A stretch of DNA of 64,000 bases from Anticarsia gemmatalis (taxonomy: Eukaryota; Arthropoda; Insecta; Lepidoptera; Erebidae), in the NCBI RefSeq assembly GCF_050436995.1, contig NC_134747.1, positions 4,595,501 through 4,659,500 of the forward strand, read 5' to 3'. This document shows, piece by piece, positions 49,095 through 63,647 of this stretch. The notes under the pieces were generated by a model. The model was given only the letters and a program-made list of their open reading frames with translations, was not told the origin of the DNA and searched no databases. A program made the translations under genes and the position numbers. The first letter of the stretch is position 1, and the number at the start of each line of letters is the position of its first letter.

Positions 49095-52000
49095 GTATGT
49101 AAAACAATTAATAGAAGCCTAATAAATCTAATACTGACGACACAGCAGCACTTGAAACACATAGGCGTAAAGAAACACCAACAAATAATAAAAAATATGC
49201 CTTTACTTCTGAAAAGATTGTGTGTAACTTTATAAACTCCAATACAAAACTTAAGTCATTTGCTTCAAAAGAAAGGGTCTATAAATTAAGACTTCCTTCC
49301 AAATCAAACCACTTCACACCTTCGTTAATTTGCATAAAGAAATAGTACGTAAGCAATCATTTTCCCGCTACACGTTGTAATAAATTAGGGGCAGAAAGAT
49401 TGTACGATAGCTGCGAAATAGTGGGGTTCGTAATGATATAATTAACGACTGTCGCTCTTTGTTTTATTAATGAACGACAAGCTGAACATTACCGTATAGT
49501 TCTTGGTGAAATACCAGTACAATAGCCCAATTCTCTACTACTATTGAGTATCGACAGCAGACAAGCTATCGAAAATTTTAGTTTGAATCAGCGCCTCTAG
49601 CGGAAGTTTAAGAAACTATTTTTGCAGTATTTTTTAAATGTCAAACCCTCGATACTCGATGGTTCCAATTGTAGAGACTCACGCTACTGAATGGCATAGT
49701 TTGTCCAGGTAAAGACGTTCATCTCCAGTTGCAGATGCTGCGACAGTTGTTATCAGTAAGGTCAGTTAAGCCTTGATGTGACCAGTCCATCGATGGAATG
49801 TCGTTCATGACAAAGTAATTTTAAGTTGTAACCAATATAGGTAGTAAGCTGAACAAATCTTTTCATTATTAATCAACTTTGCCAGTATACTGATTGTTAT
49901 CCACGAGAAAGAAAACTAGGAAGTTATATCCCTATAGTAATTGTTTTTTACTTTTATTTTTGCTGTTTTTCCGAAATGTCATTTCATCAAAAGATATTAA
50001 TTAAGCTACAGTCACAATCGAAAAAGTAGCAAGAATATAAATTATGATTCATAATAAAATAACAAAGGTTAAAGTTCGGTCTCATAAAGAGCAATTGAAT
50101 GTTAATATCAAATACTTTACTGTTAATAAAATAATTAATGCCAGTCTTTTTTTATTTTACAGTAATATCCCGTTTTTTCCCAATGTTGCCAGTTAATGAA
50201 TTAATGAGTCCGTAGGTTAAGTAAGTAATAAAAAATAAATGTTTTTTGCTCACCTTGTTTATATCGATTCTATGAAGTTTGCATTTATAATGAGTATGTT
50301 TTTGTACATAGAACTTTTTATTACAATATGATTGATAGAAAATATGTCATTAGTGTTGTAATGATAAATCTGCTGTCTGTTCTAATTTAAAACATGAGTA
50401 AACAACCTCAAGAAAATTATACCAAAGTGTTAGTAACCTTTAAGAATTATGACTTATTTTATAGTTTAACTAGACCTTAGCTTATCGTCAATCATAGTTA
50501 TTTACCTGCGGGTCACTTCTACGGACTCTGACTTTCGGAATTCACAAAAGTATGTTTCTAGTCGGTTACAAATAAAGTCATTCGTCTATTCTGATTACAT
50601 TATAATCATTTACTAAATTATTTACAACCATAACACAGCGATTACGAAAAATAAAATATTCAGATACCCGATTCCCTGATACGATTCGAGAAGTAATTAT
50701 TACGTAATCGATCATCCAGTATCGATACAATCGTCAACATTTATCTACGTAATCGAATAGAAAATACACATTTATCATAAAAAGCGGGCTTCGGTGCGCC
50801 TCGAAAAAGTTTTCTACACATAAATTACTTAAAATCAAAAGGGATATTAGAGTCCTAATGTCCGATTCGCATGACAGACACGACTTACCTAACTTATTTT
50901 ATTTGGTGGTTTCCCCTCTTTGAGGTGGGCGGTGTACATTTAACTGTTGTACGTCAACACACGAGATGGTTACGATAATCGTTTTAGTAATTATTGGGAA
51001 CAAATTACGTGTTCCATTCGATGCTAGTTTGGCCCAATTCTCACGATACGTCATCAGCCGTAATAGTGATTTTTAAAGTGTCTATGCTTTTGAATAGTAT
51101 TCTTTCTCTAGTTCCATATTTTCTTTTGTGATGTTGAACAAATATTCGCAGTAATCATTAAACTCAGTTTGGAGTCTAAGACCTCTGCGATTAGTCGAGC
51201 CATTTTACTATCCTATGAGATATGCGGAATCTTTATAAATTTTACTCCGTACAATGGGGAAATAAGGAAATGAAGAACTCCTTGATGTCCGATCTTGATT
51301 AACAACGTGTACATTGCACAATATACATTAGCGGCTGGCATAAAAAATGCCTGAAAATGATAGAATTCCTTATAAAATCCACCCGAGCTTTATCTACTAA
51401 CATTCATTGGAGTATGGTTAAATAAACAATTTGTTATTCATCATTCAGTATCCAAAATTAATGAACACAAATAAGCACGCATATGTGCAAAGGAATAAAA
51501 TGTTCTGTTCTGAACATACATAAATAAGAGAATAATGTTTATTTCTTACAACTGCGCAGATCTACCTAATTTGTGTATTTTGAACCTCGCTGCATTAAGT
51601 GCAATCAATGTTCATTTTAATAAAATAACACTGGAATTGCATCGGTATTAGAAGAGTACAGTCATCGTGAAAAATATCAATACACAGAAAACTAAGAACA
51701 CATCCTTCATAAATCATTTTCAATTTAGTTCTAAAAAATTAAGAAAATATTTACAAGCTTTTACGAGACCTAGGATTACTTTAATCCAACATTTTAAATG
51801 CAGCTTCATATTTTTCTGTGTCCTATACTTGCTTTCCATTTTTTATCAGATTTAGCATAAGACAATGGTTCCTTGATGCACGTGGGTGGTAAAAGATTAT
51901 CTTGAGCATATCCAGCAGAGTGTACTTGAGCCCTTATTAACTTACAGTTTAAGCCAACACCTACTTACTTACCTTAAATAAGTATGGATTTGTTACCATG

Positions 52001-52175
52001 GGATTTTTTGTGGTAACTCTCTAGACTTATCGGCTAGTTTTACTTTTTGTAAATTTGAAGACCGAAGGCTTAGTGAAGACTCTTTTTGAACATCAACATC
52101 GATATAAGTCGCAAAGATTTTTTAACTAATCTTGAAAATTTGTAACAAATGAAGTACGATTTTACTCAATACTTT

Positions 52176-52190
52176 CCCACTGCTGGACAA
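52176..52190 (+). repeat. second copy of the CCCACTGCTGGACAA repeat relic
   Basis: The 15 bases match the 49076 copy except for A in place of G. Flanking sequences differ, so the two are independent short remnants or chance. Confidence 0.3.
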
Positions 52191-55100
52191 GAGCTACCCG
52201 TCGCTATGAAGAAATAAAAATAATCAAAAGAAAATTTCCTCGGAAGGCAAGAAATAAAGAGAAACATTTAGCGATTTTTAAACTTAATTATTTTTCACAC
52301 TTTTTAACATAGCAACAGATATTCCTCTTTGACTGTACAATAGTCAATACTATGTATTTTAATAATACGTGCTGTGGCGTTGAGATGTGATTGACAGACG
52401 GTACTGGATGCAACTTGTAATGTAATTACAATGTCTGGCCGGAATTTTAACAGGCAATCGTAAGGGGGCGGACCGCTACACAAGCTAGACAGTTATTCTA
52501 GTAAGCCCGCGATGTTTTAATTAACAGTTCATTAAAGTGGGACTAAAATGACCGCTAGTTTTAGGTGACCGATTTTAAACTTAATATAACAATAATAATT
52601 TCTATTAGAAAAATATAGGTAATCTTTACATCTATTCTAAGTTATTTTGGTTCCAGTTAAATCTGTCTACCCGTCTAAAACCAATTATTAACGTGTTGGT
52701 TTTCAATTTTGTATATGGACTGACTGATTAAATGGTTTCTAGAAACATATATGCATCATAACTGAAAAAGTACTGAAGCACACGTGTCTAAATCTAACTC
52801 ATTTCTATAAAATTATTGGCTAAATAAATAAAGATAAATCATAAACATTACAGCTAAAAGTAAACAATAATACGACAACATACGTTAATCAATCAATGTT
52901 GATGCAAGCTATTTAATAACACATTTTGTATAATTACAAATTCATATTGTTGCTCATTCATCAGTATTAAATATCACGGTTTAAATTACAACTAAAAATC
53001 ATATTTAATGACAATCGAAGCCTATAACCCGATCACCTGCGACCACCCAAACTAACCCCGAATTGGCAATGCGTATGCCATTCATAAAACTCATAATTAC
53101 TCACATCCATTCATAGATAACGGTACAAAATATACGAAAAGCACGCTAATTTTAACACGAATTGAAAATAAATTGACCAAATTATTTTTATACCTATTAA
53201 TTTAACATTAAACTCTATGACTATTAGGATAGAGTTGATATTTACTTTTGTGTTGTTGTTGCAATTTTATGACAAAGAATGTATGAACGGACTACCTGAG
53301 GTACCTTCCTAGAAAGCAGTAATGACAAACTTTGGTAATCCTCTTCTATGGAATATGCGATCTGCAAAGATAACTATTGCTAGGGTTGTCCAAATTAGTA
53401 CGATACTTTGCTATCTTTACATCAAATTGCGGATGATATTTATACTGCGATTTGGGACATTAATACGCAGGGGTAATGTTATTTTTAACGTATTCGTGTA
53501 TATTCAGCATGGTTTTGTACTACGTATTTTAGTTACATTTGCTTTTGTGTGTGTTAAAGTTTTAGAAATAATAGCACAAACATATTAAATACCACACAAA
53601 ACAATTTGCGGATGTCGCTAAAATATAAAAATGGTTTAACTAAACTTGGTAGAACATGTTTCAAATTCATCTATTTTTGTTAGTCAGCCCTACTAAACAC
53701 CTGAATCGCTTTACACTACCGCCAAACGATTACCAATTTCGTCTCGTCGCTCGGCCGCGGCGTCACAAAGTCTGCCGAAAGCCGAAACTGCCCCAAGCTC
53801 CGGAAAGGATTATATTCCATTTTTTTGCAGATTATGCCAGAGGGTGTGTGTTTACCTGCTCAATTATTATGCGAAAATTTGCTGTGTACTTTAGTCTTGC
53901 TTGTGTCTTTCATATACACCGACGATAGTTTTAATCTTTTGAAGTACGTGACTAGAAAAGTCCTTGGAAGAAGAGTTACCGAGTTACACTCCACTGTTTC
54001 TCAAACAAAGGAATTGATAAAGGTGCTTCACTTTAATTAAAATGCTACAGCGCAACAATTTATGAACATAATACACGAACAGGTAAGAATTAAATTATAT
54101 ATTTAAGATTCTAATCTTTTAGTTATAAGATAGATCAGAAGTATAAATATGCCAATAAATCATGTTGGTAAATTAAAACCATGACTATTTATTGCAGAAA
54201 GCTAAAATTGGTTTATACGTTTTTAAAATGTTTAACGGTACACGTAAAATAAAATTACAATACAACATGATGTTATGAAAGTCATCGCGAACACATGTTC
54301 CTCTGAATAAAAACGTAAAACAGATTCGTTTTCATTCTCAACAATAAAAGGTAAGATCAATAACGGATTAACAAATTATGTAATATAAACAAGAAACAAG
54401 CCATACAAAAGTACGAATCAATTATTCGAAGTCTTTCAAAGGCTCTATAGAACTCCATTCAAGAATCTTAGGAACAATAATATTAGTAGATGCTATACAT
54501 AGATATGCTTGGAAATCGCGTCGAGCTGTTGGCAACTCGAATATTGACACAAGTGTATGGAGGAATGAAATCATAATACAATAAATATTGTACTTGTACA
54601 CATGCTTGCCGCGTATTGCACGCCAATGAGTGTAACTGCGTATTATTTTGTTCTAAGTTTGATTAAAGTTGAAGGTAATAGAGCAGGTCATTAAAGGTTT
54701 GACGTCATCGTTTGCTTTTACTCTTTTCTTTGTCATGGAGCTTCCTTATCCCGACTTTCCTCAACCAGTGCGTCAGAGATCTTGAGCTTTTGTTCTAAGA
54801 GATTCATTATCAGTTCACGTGACATATTTTTCCACTTCCTATAAAAAGAGCAAGCTTCCGTTTGACTTTGTTTGTTTAATATTTGCCACGAGTTTAATAT
54901 CGCTATGACAACAAGCAAGTAATCACGTCACAGTAGTTTTCCGAAGGATCCACCTGTAGAATGTTTATCAACCAAAATGATTTAAATTCCATTTGTCTCT
55001 TAGGGTTACATATTAAGCATCCTTTTCAGAACTCACCTTGTTATGACGACGGATTAACAGGCTCTTTACCAATGGCAATAATATAATGAATTAACCAACC

Positions 55101-55536
55101 ATTTTGATACACATTAGAATGACAACAGGGCACCTGACATTAGGCACGGTCCCCGGTTACGCGCGTCACGGAATGTGCTCACGAACCCGCGGCCAACGTT
55201 GGCGCAAACAAACCAACACGTGATGACCATCATCACGATCTGCCAACATCGTGGCGGACAGTTCAAAGGCGCCATGATAATTACTACATTTTCATGGTAA
55301 TGTTGGAATTTCAGCGTTGTGATTGACGTAGTAGCGTCGCTGATGCGAAGGAATGGTAAGATTGATTCGGTCTAAATCATGAACCTAATTTTTGAGGTGA
55401 TAAAATTGATTAGAATTTAGATGTTTTCTCCATTTTAAAGAAGTATATTGAGAAGGCCTATCAATTTTCAACTTTCTACATTAAAAAACATGAATTCTCA
55501 GACGAGGTCGCTACAAACGATAGATGATTCCAAAAT

Positions 55537-55548
55537 AACTAGCTAGTT
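55537..55548. repeat. 12-bp perfect palindrome (AACTAGCTAGTT)
   Basis: This is the first of three consecutive palindromes. It abuts the next one at 55549 with no spacer. Confidence 0.85.
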
Positions 55549-55571
55549 AACTTTACATCAGATGTAAAGTT
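55549..55571. repeat. 23-bp palindrome (11-bp arms)
   Basis: AACTTTACATC and GATGTAAAGTT are exact reverse complements around a single central A. It follows directly on the 55537 palindrome and ends 4 bases before the 41-bp palindrome. Confidence 0.9.
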
Positions 55572-55575
55572 GACG

Positions 55576-55616
55576 AATGATATCCGATATCGAGATTCTC
55601 GATATCGGATATCATT
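55576..55616. repeat. 41-bp perfect palindrome (20-bp arms)
   Basis: The left arm AATGATATCCGATATCGAGA (55576-55595) is the exact reverse complement of 55597-55616, with one central T. Each arm carries smaller palindromes (GATATC, CGATATCG). Perfect palindromes of this length are unstable and rare by chance. Confidence 0.92.
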
Positions 55617-57710
55617 GGTCTATTAATTTGTAAAAACCGCAGTACTTACATAAAAAGTTAATTTCTTATAAAACATCCTTTTCACTTTTACTGTTTAAAG
55701 TCTAAAGTAGAATCTAATGCATTGACCGCGAAGCGTTCACTTTTACAATGTGACCTCAATTAATTAAATCGATTTATGATATTTGCTTACATAAACGCAT
55801 ACATTATGTGAAGTAGTTTTCAAATAGAGTTAAATGGTAATTTTCCTACCGTTTTTGGGGTGTTCTTTTTCGTCTTCCACTGTTTTTTTCATTAGTACAA
55901 TATTTTGATCACAAAAAAGCATACTGATTAGGTATATTATTGCTGAAGCAGTACGTTTTTTCCGAACTTTAGAACCCGCGTCTGACTCCGATCATATCAA
56001 CATCATTATATGCATTTACATTGCTTGGTCGTTGCCCACTTCGTAATGAAATGACAAAATAACGCAACAAACGACGATACCAACCAATTACTGCACTCGT
56101 GCAGTTGTTTATCAGACGAGCTTATTCATCTTAGCGGTCAATTCACACCATCATCTCACAAGTGTCGAGGAGGCACAGCCTTCGTTTTTTTAGCCAACGG
56201 TTCAAGTTATGAACTTTTGATGCCAGTTTTGTATATAATGGTTAGGTAAAGAGGTATTTAAGTACAGATATTAAGCTAATTACCGGTAACCTTTCAATTC
56301 AATGATACACAACTTGAAATCTGAGCAGCAAATAAGTTAAGTTATAATACACAGAGTATTGAAAACTATTACAAGATTTGAAATTCCGTAAAAATCATTG
56401 GATGAGCATGGTTAATATTTGCAGGTTGCAGAAAACAATACGGTATTTAATACCGCAGAAATATAATTGATCTTAGCGGCTTCGAAATATAAAGAAAATA
56501 GGGGTTAATTGTATTCGCTGGAAACAGTGATTAACACCACAGGCTACGTGGTTGTCGTTTTGTCGGCTATCGGTCGATGTCGAACGTCGGCTCGCATCAA
56601 AGCAGTCGCCCCCACGGGCCGATGCGCCTGCGCCGGTGACTCGGCGTTTTGTCCTGCCTTCTGCACTGATGTCCGATGAATTTTCCTTATGATCCCAACA
56701 TATTTTGTTCGAACTCGATTGGTTAATGGCTTGATGTGTAATTTGTTTTAAATTTTCTACATTTTAATGTTAAATTATGTTTATAAAACGCATTTAGCGC
56801 ATATACGTTGTGTGGTTTTCCTTCAAATGTATTTTACCTTTTATGTAATGAACTATTCACATAAAAATAGCTCAGAAAGATACTTAGCTGCCGTATAAAT
56901 ACTTTCTAAATTTCAAATATTTTCAGCGTCATATTCCTGTATCAATAATAATTCAAAGTTCTAAACCCTTCGTGGCATAATCACTTCGCATAGCACTCAA
57001 TTCAGGTAAAAATACACTTTTTACAACTCTATAAGGTCACATAACAATTAAAAAACTACGTAATCCGGATCACATCCGTTCGGATATCCTATCACAATAA
57101 TTGCCTACATCCTACCGTTACCTACTTTGTACTTGAGATATACGTATTGGAAAAACGTAACCACTTATTATTTGTAATCTACTAAACAACGTACGGGTTG
57201 AGCGTCGGTTTCCGCCTCTTTGTGTCTTAAACTCAAAGGATTGCCCCAACTTAAGCACTTATTTATGTACTCTGGTAATGTATGTACTCATTAAATGTAC
57301 TTTAACATAATGAAAATGTAAGTAGTACCTATATGTAGTAACTTTGTTGTGAAAGAGACGAACTTAGCCACAAAAATTAAAATATTGCATTAAGGCTTGT
57401 ATTACAGCAGAGTGTCTATTATTGCCTCTTCTATCTAAATAAGTACAACGCAACCAGCCAAACTCATCCCTTGGTTTGGATTCTATTCCAATGTTTCTAT
57501 AATCGTTTTATATCTGCAATAAATAGCTCTTCTAACTCGACGTAGAATTTTTTACCTTTACAATAAAAAATCCTAATAGATTTGACTTTTGACATTACAA
57601 AAGGATCATCCATCGTCTAAAAAACCTTACAGAAAATTCAGAAAATATTGCTGAAACGAAATAATAGTGTAATAACTGGGTTAACCACACAGACGAATAA
57701 AAACCTGGTA

Positions 57711-57727
57711 TTTTGGCGGCCATTTTG
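57711..57727. promoter_or_regulatory. E2F/YY1-like composite TTTTGGCGGCCATTTTG
   Basis: An E2F-like half (TTTTGGCGG) overlaps a YY1/Pho core (GGCGGCCATTTTG). CGTGCACGTGC lies 30 bases downstream. This may be a small promoter or regulatory block, with no gene visible beside it. Confidence 0.25.
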
Positions 57728-59619
57728 TCTACCGAAAACGTGCACGTGCAACAACAAGGTGTAGACTTTCAGCAAGAAACGAGATCCCGCCTCTCTGAAG
57801 AAAAAAGTGGCGGTAACTGAACACCGGCGCGGGTGTGGGATATGCTGTATGTGTACTCGGGTTTATATGGGGTCAAATACATAATACCGTATTTTGAAAC
57901 GAATTGAATTAAATTTAATATTAGTTGAATGTATTTTCCTTGTCACGTAGGCTATAAATGAAAAAATATTTGCTATGTAACAATTGTGTACGGCAGAATT
58001 TTGATTTAGTTTGAATCAGAAGCAGAGATTGCAATTTTTCGAAAATAATATTCATAAAAAGTTTCTGATTTAGCTGACTATTTAATATACTGTTGCTGTT
58101 ATGTTATATTAAGTTAGGAAATAACTTACCAATGTATATTGCGCATCTATAATTGTAAATTCCAAGGATATTTTTCTCAAAATCGACCACCAAAAGCATT
58201 TTAAAAGTTGGCCGCATTAAAAGTGTACAAATAATAAGTACAATAACAAAAATAAATAACCATGCAATAAAGTTGGTTAGTAAAACATACGTATCACAAG
58301 AATCTATAGTTTTCTTTTGCGGAAATGATCTTCAAATATGTTTCGTTTTAGCACCACACAAACGCGATCTTATCACAACATAACAAAAGAAGATGTGTCT
58401 TTAACATATCTAAGAAATAGCAGGTCTACTTCCGCATAAATTATCATATTTATAAAGTAAATTCAGCCACAATAAACTAGAATAATATTAACTAATACTG
58501 TTTAAACAGTTATAAAAATAGACATAATGTTTTGACGTATCAAATAACAATTTAAACAGATCGTATTGTTCGTGTATTAAATTAATTGTAACACAATCAC
58601 GCGGTCCATTGTCAGCGGCGGTTATAGAGAACCGCGAACACATAATTACATTAATCGCTGCTAACTCACAAAAGTACACATGTACGACAAAAAGTTAGCC
58701 ACTATTGATATTACAACAATATCACGCTTTTAGAACCTAGCCACTATAAGTTGAACTACCGATCCTGTTTACAAACCTATAAAAACAGGTAACAGAGGGG
58801 GAACATCACCCAGTATTAGAGATCTAAATAAAATGGCTGTATCATAAAGAACTATCGTGAATTGTACACTTGTAAAACGCGCTTTGTTAAGCGGCGCCTG
58901 TCATTGTATACAAACAATACAACTTGTAAGAAATGTTTTTTAGGAATCCTCCATTCATACTATTAGATGGTACGGTTTTGAGGCAAAATCTGTGATAATG
59001 TGACCTGTTGCGTCAATTCATCGACAATTGTATGAAAGTGAATTCAATTCATTGGAATTCATTTTGTGTGAATTCATTTATTTGTGTAGAGCACGCGATT
59101 CCGGAACTCATCCCTTTCTTTTGAAGTGCTGTGCTTAAAATCTGTAGAGTTTTAAACAATTTGTATTGTTTTGTAGATTTTATTCTTTATTGTAGCTTAT
59201 AATAATAAACTCGTAAGTAATAAGCAGCATTCATAGCAAACTAATAGAACTTATTTAGTTATGACACTGCAAATCGTTTACATTAGTTTTAGTTTTAGGA
59301 CCTTCAATATGTTGTTGAGATATCAAATACAAATCGTTCAGTTACTATAGTCAGATTGTTACTAATCCTAAAAATGGTATTTCCAAAATTTTTAATACGA
59401 TTTTTACCTAAAATTATTTTGATAATAAATATAATCCTTGCTTCCCTCCTCCTGTTAATTCCCAGTCTTAATTCAAAATATTGCTATTTAACATCTTGCT
59501 CAAATAGTCTGGTAAATTATTATTACACTCGACCATAACTACGCATCTACCGAATCGTATTTACTTTCAGAGCACACACATTTAAACATTATAGTACATA
59601 TATGTTCAAAGTGCAGTTG

Positions 59620-59765
59620 TGTGTGTGCGTGTTCACGCATGCGCGGTGAGGAAGCTGCGCGTGAGATTTGCCCGCGCACGCAGCTGCGGCGGCCAGGTGT
59701 GCGCTCCCCTGCCACGGAGTGCCCCCCAACGCCCCACCCCTTGGTATATTCGAGCACAGCGGTGG
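59620..59765. promoter_or_regulatory. GC-rich block with an NRF-1-like site
   Basis: CGCATGCGCG (59636-59645) matches the NRF-1-type palindrome. It is followed by CG-rich DNA with CAGCTG and AGGTGTG E-box-like words. Reading frames here are open on both strands because of composition. It is a possible CpG promoter without an identifiable gene. Confidence 0.3.
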
Positions 59766-62700
59766 CGCACAGATTTATTTCACTGGAAAGATTTTATAAA
59801 ATATTTCAGTATTTATTACAGAATAAAAATTAAATAAGTTGATATATATCTTTTGCTTGAAGAAAATACACTCTGAAATTTACTTCATTGTTGTTATTTA
59901 ATTTTTATTTACGATTAAGTCTAGAAATGAAATAGAAATCAAATATATTGTAAAATATGAACATGAAAAAATAAATGGTCATATACATCTTATGAATAAG
60001 TATATCAATATCATTACCATTTACTAAAAGATATTGTATACCACTCACAAAGTTTTATACTTTGAACATCATACAAAAATCAAAAACTTTAGCACCCGAC
60101 TGTACCGTGCTACCCCATCAAAATCTGTGAATGCTTGCACAAACCCGCTTCCATGACACAAACAGTCCATCAAGTATCGCGTTTATTCAGCCCAGTGTAC
60201 TTGCGAGTTATTCCCGTGCTTTATGGCCGGCCCCCATGGGACCATTCCCCGCGAGTAATTATCCTACATGTTTTTATATCTGATTTTTAGTGGATTATTA
60301 TTTACGGTTTCGACCGACAACATTGCACTGCAAGCATTTTTGTGTGCAGCCATTTAAATCGGTGCAAAATAATTGATTTTGCGCTGTGTTCGGTGATTGA
60401 ATTTTTTGAACCAAATTAAATCAGAGAAAAAACTATTTAAATATTTTCGAGTTTACTACTGTCTTTTATGAAGCGTGTAACGTAATTGGCTAGAGTAATC
60501 GCTAACCAATGTTTAATACCTAGTGATCATCTTATGTAAGTTTGATGACTAAAGAAAATGAAATAAAATACTTCTTGGTCAGTTATTTTGTATAGAAAAA
60601 TAAATTGTTAAATATAAAATTACACAAGAAAATTAAGTAACTGTAAAATTTTCAAAATAATATTGCTTTATACCTTTAGCAACAAAATAGCAAACCAGTA
60701 AAATCAGCCGCTACGTACAAGAAACTGTCCACTATTGTTTTCAGTTTAAGCTCACTTAAACCGTTTAATTTTATGATAGGCCCATGAACTTATACACAGT
60801 AAAGGCAATACAAGGGCTGGATACGCAGTCGTTGCTACAAAATAATTTTACCTGTTTGTAATTACAATATTTATGTAGGTCTTGTTCATATTTAATGTTA
60901 CGGCGTAAACTACACGCAACGTAAACACACAGTGTGTTAATAACTTCAAACAACGATACAACGAAATATTAGTTATTATTAGTTTGAAAGGCAATAAATT
61001 ATGCATAAGTAATAATAGTTTGCGAACAACAAACCACATATATTACCTACTGTCCCATTTTCTTCATTTAACTTTACAATTACACGTAAAACAATGTATT
61101 TTTATGTTTGTTTTGGTTTACAGTAACTAACATAGTGATATTAAAGATTATAGTCGTAGGCAGGTGCGAATTACTATAAAGATCCATGAACCGCATGAAC
61201 TTCCTCCTATTAACCAGAATTTAACTAATTTTTATATAACTAGAATATACGGGTGCAAAGCCATATTAAAATGCCTATGTTTCATGATTTAAAATTGGTC
61301 AGTAGGTATATTCCTAAGCTAGTCGTAGTTCGTTATTTAAATAAATACGGTGCATCTCAACGAAATTCAGTCTAAATACTTTTAAATCGTGAAACTAGGT
61401 ATCTCTTCAGTAAACATGTTTGAGATGACCAGATTTTCAACTAACGGTTTCCTTATCCTAAAAAGTAAATCTAGAATTGAACAACGTTTGAACTTGACGG
61501 ACGTAGCGACAAAGTGTACCTCGATATAGTCGATATATTCTTATATTTATATAAAACGACAGTTATCTGCAAATGAGAATTTCTAAAAAGATTGGCGAGT
61601 GGTGACTGTGGCACAATGGAGTCGTGTCGTCTGCGCGTGAGTCGCTTTCCAAACACCCCCTCTCTGACGGACAATGGTCAACCGTGGAAGGTATATTTAT
61701 GTTTGTGTTCAAAATCAAGAGCACGGGATAAATAGATAGATGTATTGACATTCATCATTTATTTGCAGTTTGCGGTTTTGTCCGGGATTGATTGATTTCA
61801 TCCTCTCTTATACCAAAGCCTTTGCATTTTATCTCAAATGCAAGAATTCTATTGAATTATTTATTAACGGTTTTATCAAGTTTTTGCACTTATTTGCAGT
61901 TTGCATCATGTTGCACTTCTCGATATCGAATTGAAAGGTGCTCCGTTTTACTCTTCTTTTTTGGTTTTACGACATCAAAATATTTTTTTATTGTAAAAGG
62001 AAGTTATTGCAGACTTATTTTACTGCCGATTTCAGCCTGTATAAAGGCTGTCAACATAACTGGTAATGGTATCATAAATGTTACTTTGTGTAACATAAAC
62101 ACGTGTGATTTTAAGTAGAAGCAAATCACGGTCTTGGGAAGAAAATATGCCACTCGAAAGCTTTTGTAATCTGTAAGCTAATTTCTGGCTACATTGCTTT
62201 CATTTCGCCCTACGAGATAACTCTCACCATACATAAACTAAACCGCATACAATACACATGCTCAAATCACACAACTATGAAAACGGATGATTCTCGAAGG
62301 GCTTACAATTAAATCGCACCGATGCACATTACGCTCACATTTTCGTAATTATTGGAAAAGTGTGGCGTCGTCATCCCTAATTTATTCATCGATTAGGAGC
62401 GTGCGAGAGTCCAAGCTCGACAGTCACACATGCATGTCACCGCAGCATCAAACTACTTTTAGATGACACGATACGACTGTGATCGGGATGCAATATCGTG
62501 TCGTTAGTAACTAGGTGATAGGAACAAGTTTTCAACGTGAACATACATATACACCTAAAGCTAGTTAATAGGCCATGATAGCCCTTATAATCGAGTTTTG
62601 ACTGATTGGATAAGTACCGATTTTGATATCCCGTGTCTCGGACAGGCTGAATATTTAACAAATAATAATACTGGTACCATCTACTCTTGACATGACGGTG

Positions 62701-62849
62701 CGAGGATTATACGTTATTTTCTGCAGCCTATTTCAGCAATCTATCAGCAAAGAGGCACAATAGTGATTACTGTTATTTCTTCTACATATTGATGTAGTAG
62801 CAGTTATCTTCATGTCGTGTGGTGTAAACCGCCCCCGCTAGTGACCGTA

Positions 62850-62960
62850 AAGCACGGGCACGGTTGTGGCGCGCGGGCGCACGGCGATTTGACGGATTTC
62901 ACGGCGCGGCGACGGGTCACGCCGCGGGGTCACGCCCCGCTAATGTCACGCTCCCCGCCG
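62850..62960. promoter_or_regulatory. GC-rich block with repeated GGGTCACGCC
   Basis: GGGTCACGCC occurs at 62914-62923 and 62927-62936 (13-base period). A related GTCACGC lies near 62945. GGGTCA resembles a nuclear-receptor half-site, so this could be a widely spaced direct repeat. The flanks are AT-rich. Confidence 0.35.
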
Positions 62961-63647
62961 CTTTCCATTACCTCACGGAATGAAAGTACCTATCACAAAC
63001 GAGGTGACATTATTTTTCAATTTTATCAAAACCCACGGAATTTCACTCGACTTTTATTTGTTGTGCCAAAGGTCAATTGCTCAAAATCTGTTCAATTCAA
63101 AATTAACTGATTTTCAAACTAGGTACTTATTATGAAGAAAGTCCTTTTCGATTATAAAAGTGATATTTGGCGGTTAAAATAACGTAATTAGTTAGGTAGA
63201 TGACTAACAAAGCATGGGTGTCATGGGTTGGATTCCTACTTACAGCAAACATTTTGCTTTGTCTACTCTGTCTGTCTAGCTGTTCTTGGCAAAAGTAAAA
63301 CCTTCACAAATATAAAAATAGGATGATACAGTTTTAATCATGGCAATTAAGTGTCTACACTCTAATGATGGTTTACAAAATCGCAGGGACTTCCTACCGA
63401 ATTAATTCTAATTGGTTAGAACATAAAACATAATCAGAAATCACAATTTTCTATCGAGTTTTACCTGATGTTTATCTAAAACTGTATCGTGAAACAAGTT
63501 ATCCATGTCGAATAAACTTTTGCAAACCGGGTCATTGACACTTCTGACACTAGCTATTTGTCAAACTGATCGAGTGTTTATCCAGTTGTCTAAATACCCT
63601 TCTCATTACGGCATAATGTTTCAATATTTTATATATATATGTTACTG

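Larger units (their letters stand above)
46011..55536. other. intergenic, no gene seen
   Basis: AT-rich. Apart from the repeat relics at 49076 and 52176 it holds a full CRE at 54700-54707, a duplicated TACGTAATCGA (50701-50711 and 50746-50756) and short CA runs near 49000. A GC-richer patch lies at 55130-55260. No coding region is supported. Confidence 0.5.
55617..63647. other. intergenic, no gene seen
   Basis: AT-rich with GC blocks at 56560-56650, 59620-59765 and 62850-62960. Repeated TCGATATA words lie near 61521-61538. A weak B-box-like GGTTGGATTCC lies near 63226, too poor to call a SINE. Nothing coding is recognisable. Confidence 0.5.

Noticed and set aside
59539..59837. overlapping frames on both strands (about 70 codons each)
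   Set aside because: They reflect a GC-rich patch. The translations are Arg/Pro-rich with no recognisable protein.
63205..63240. B-box-like GGTTGGATTCC suggesting a SINE
   Set aside because: It has one mismatch in the core, no A box at the right distance and no defined ends.
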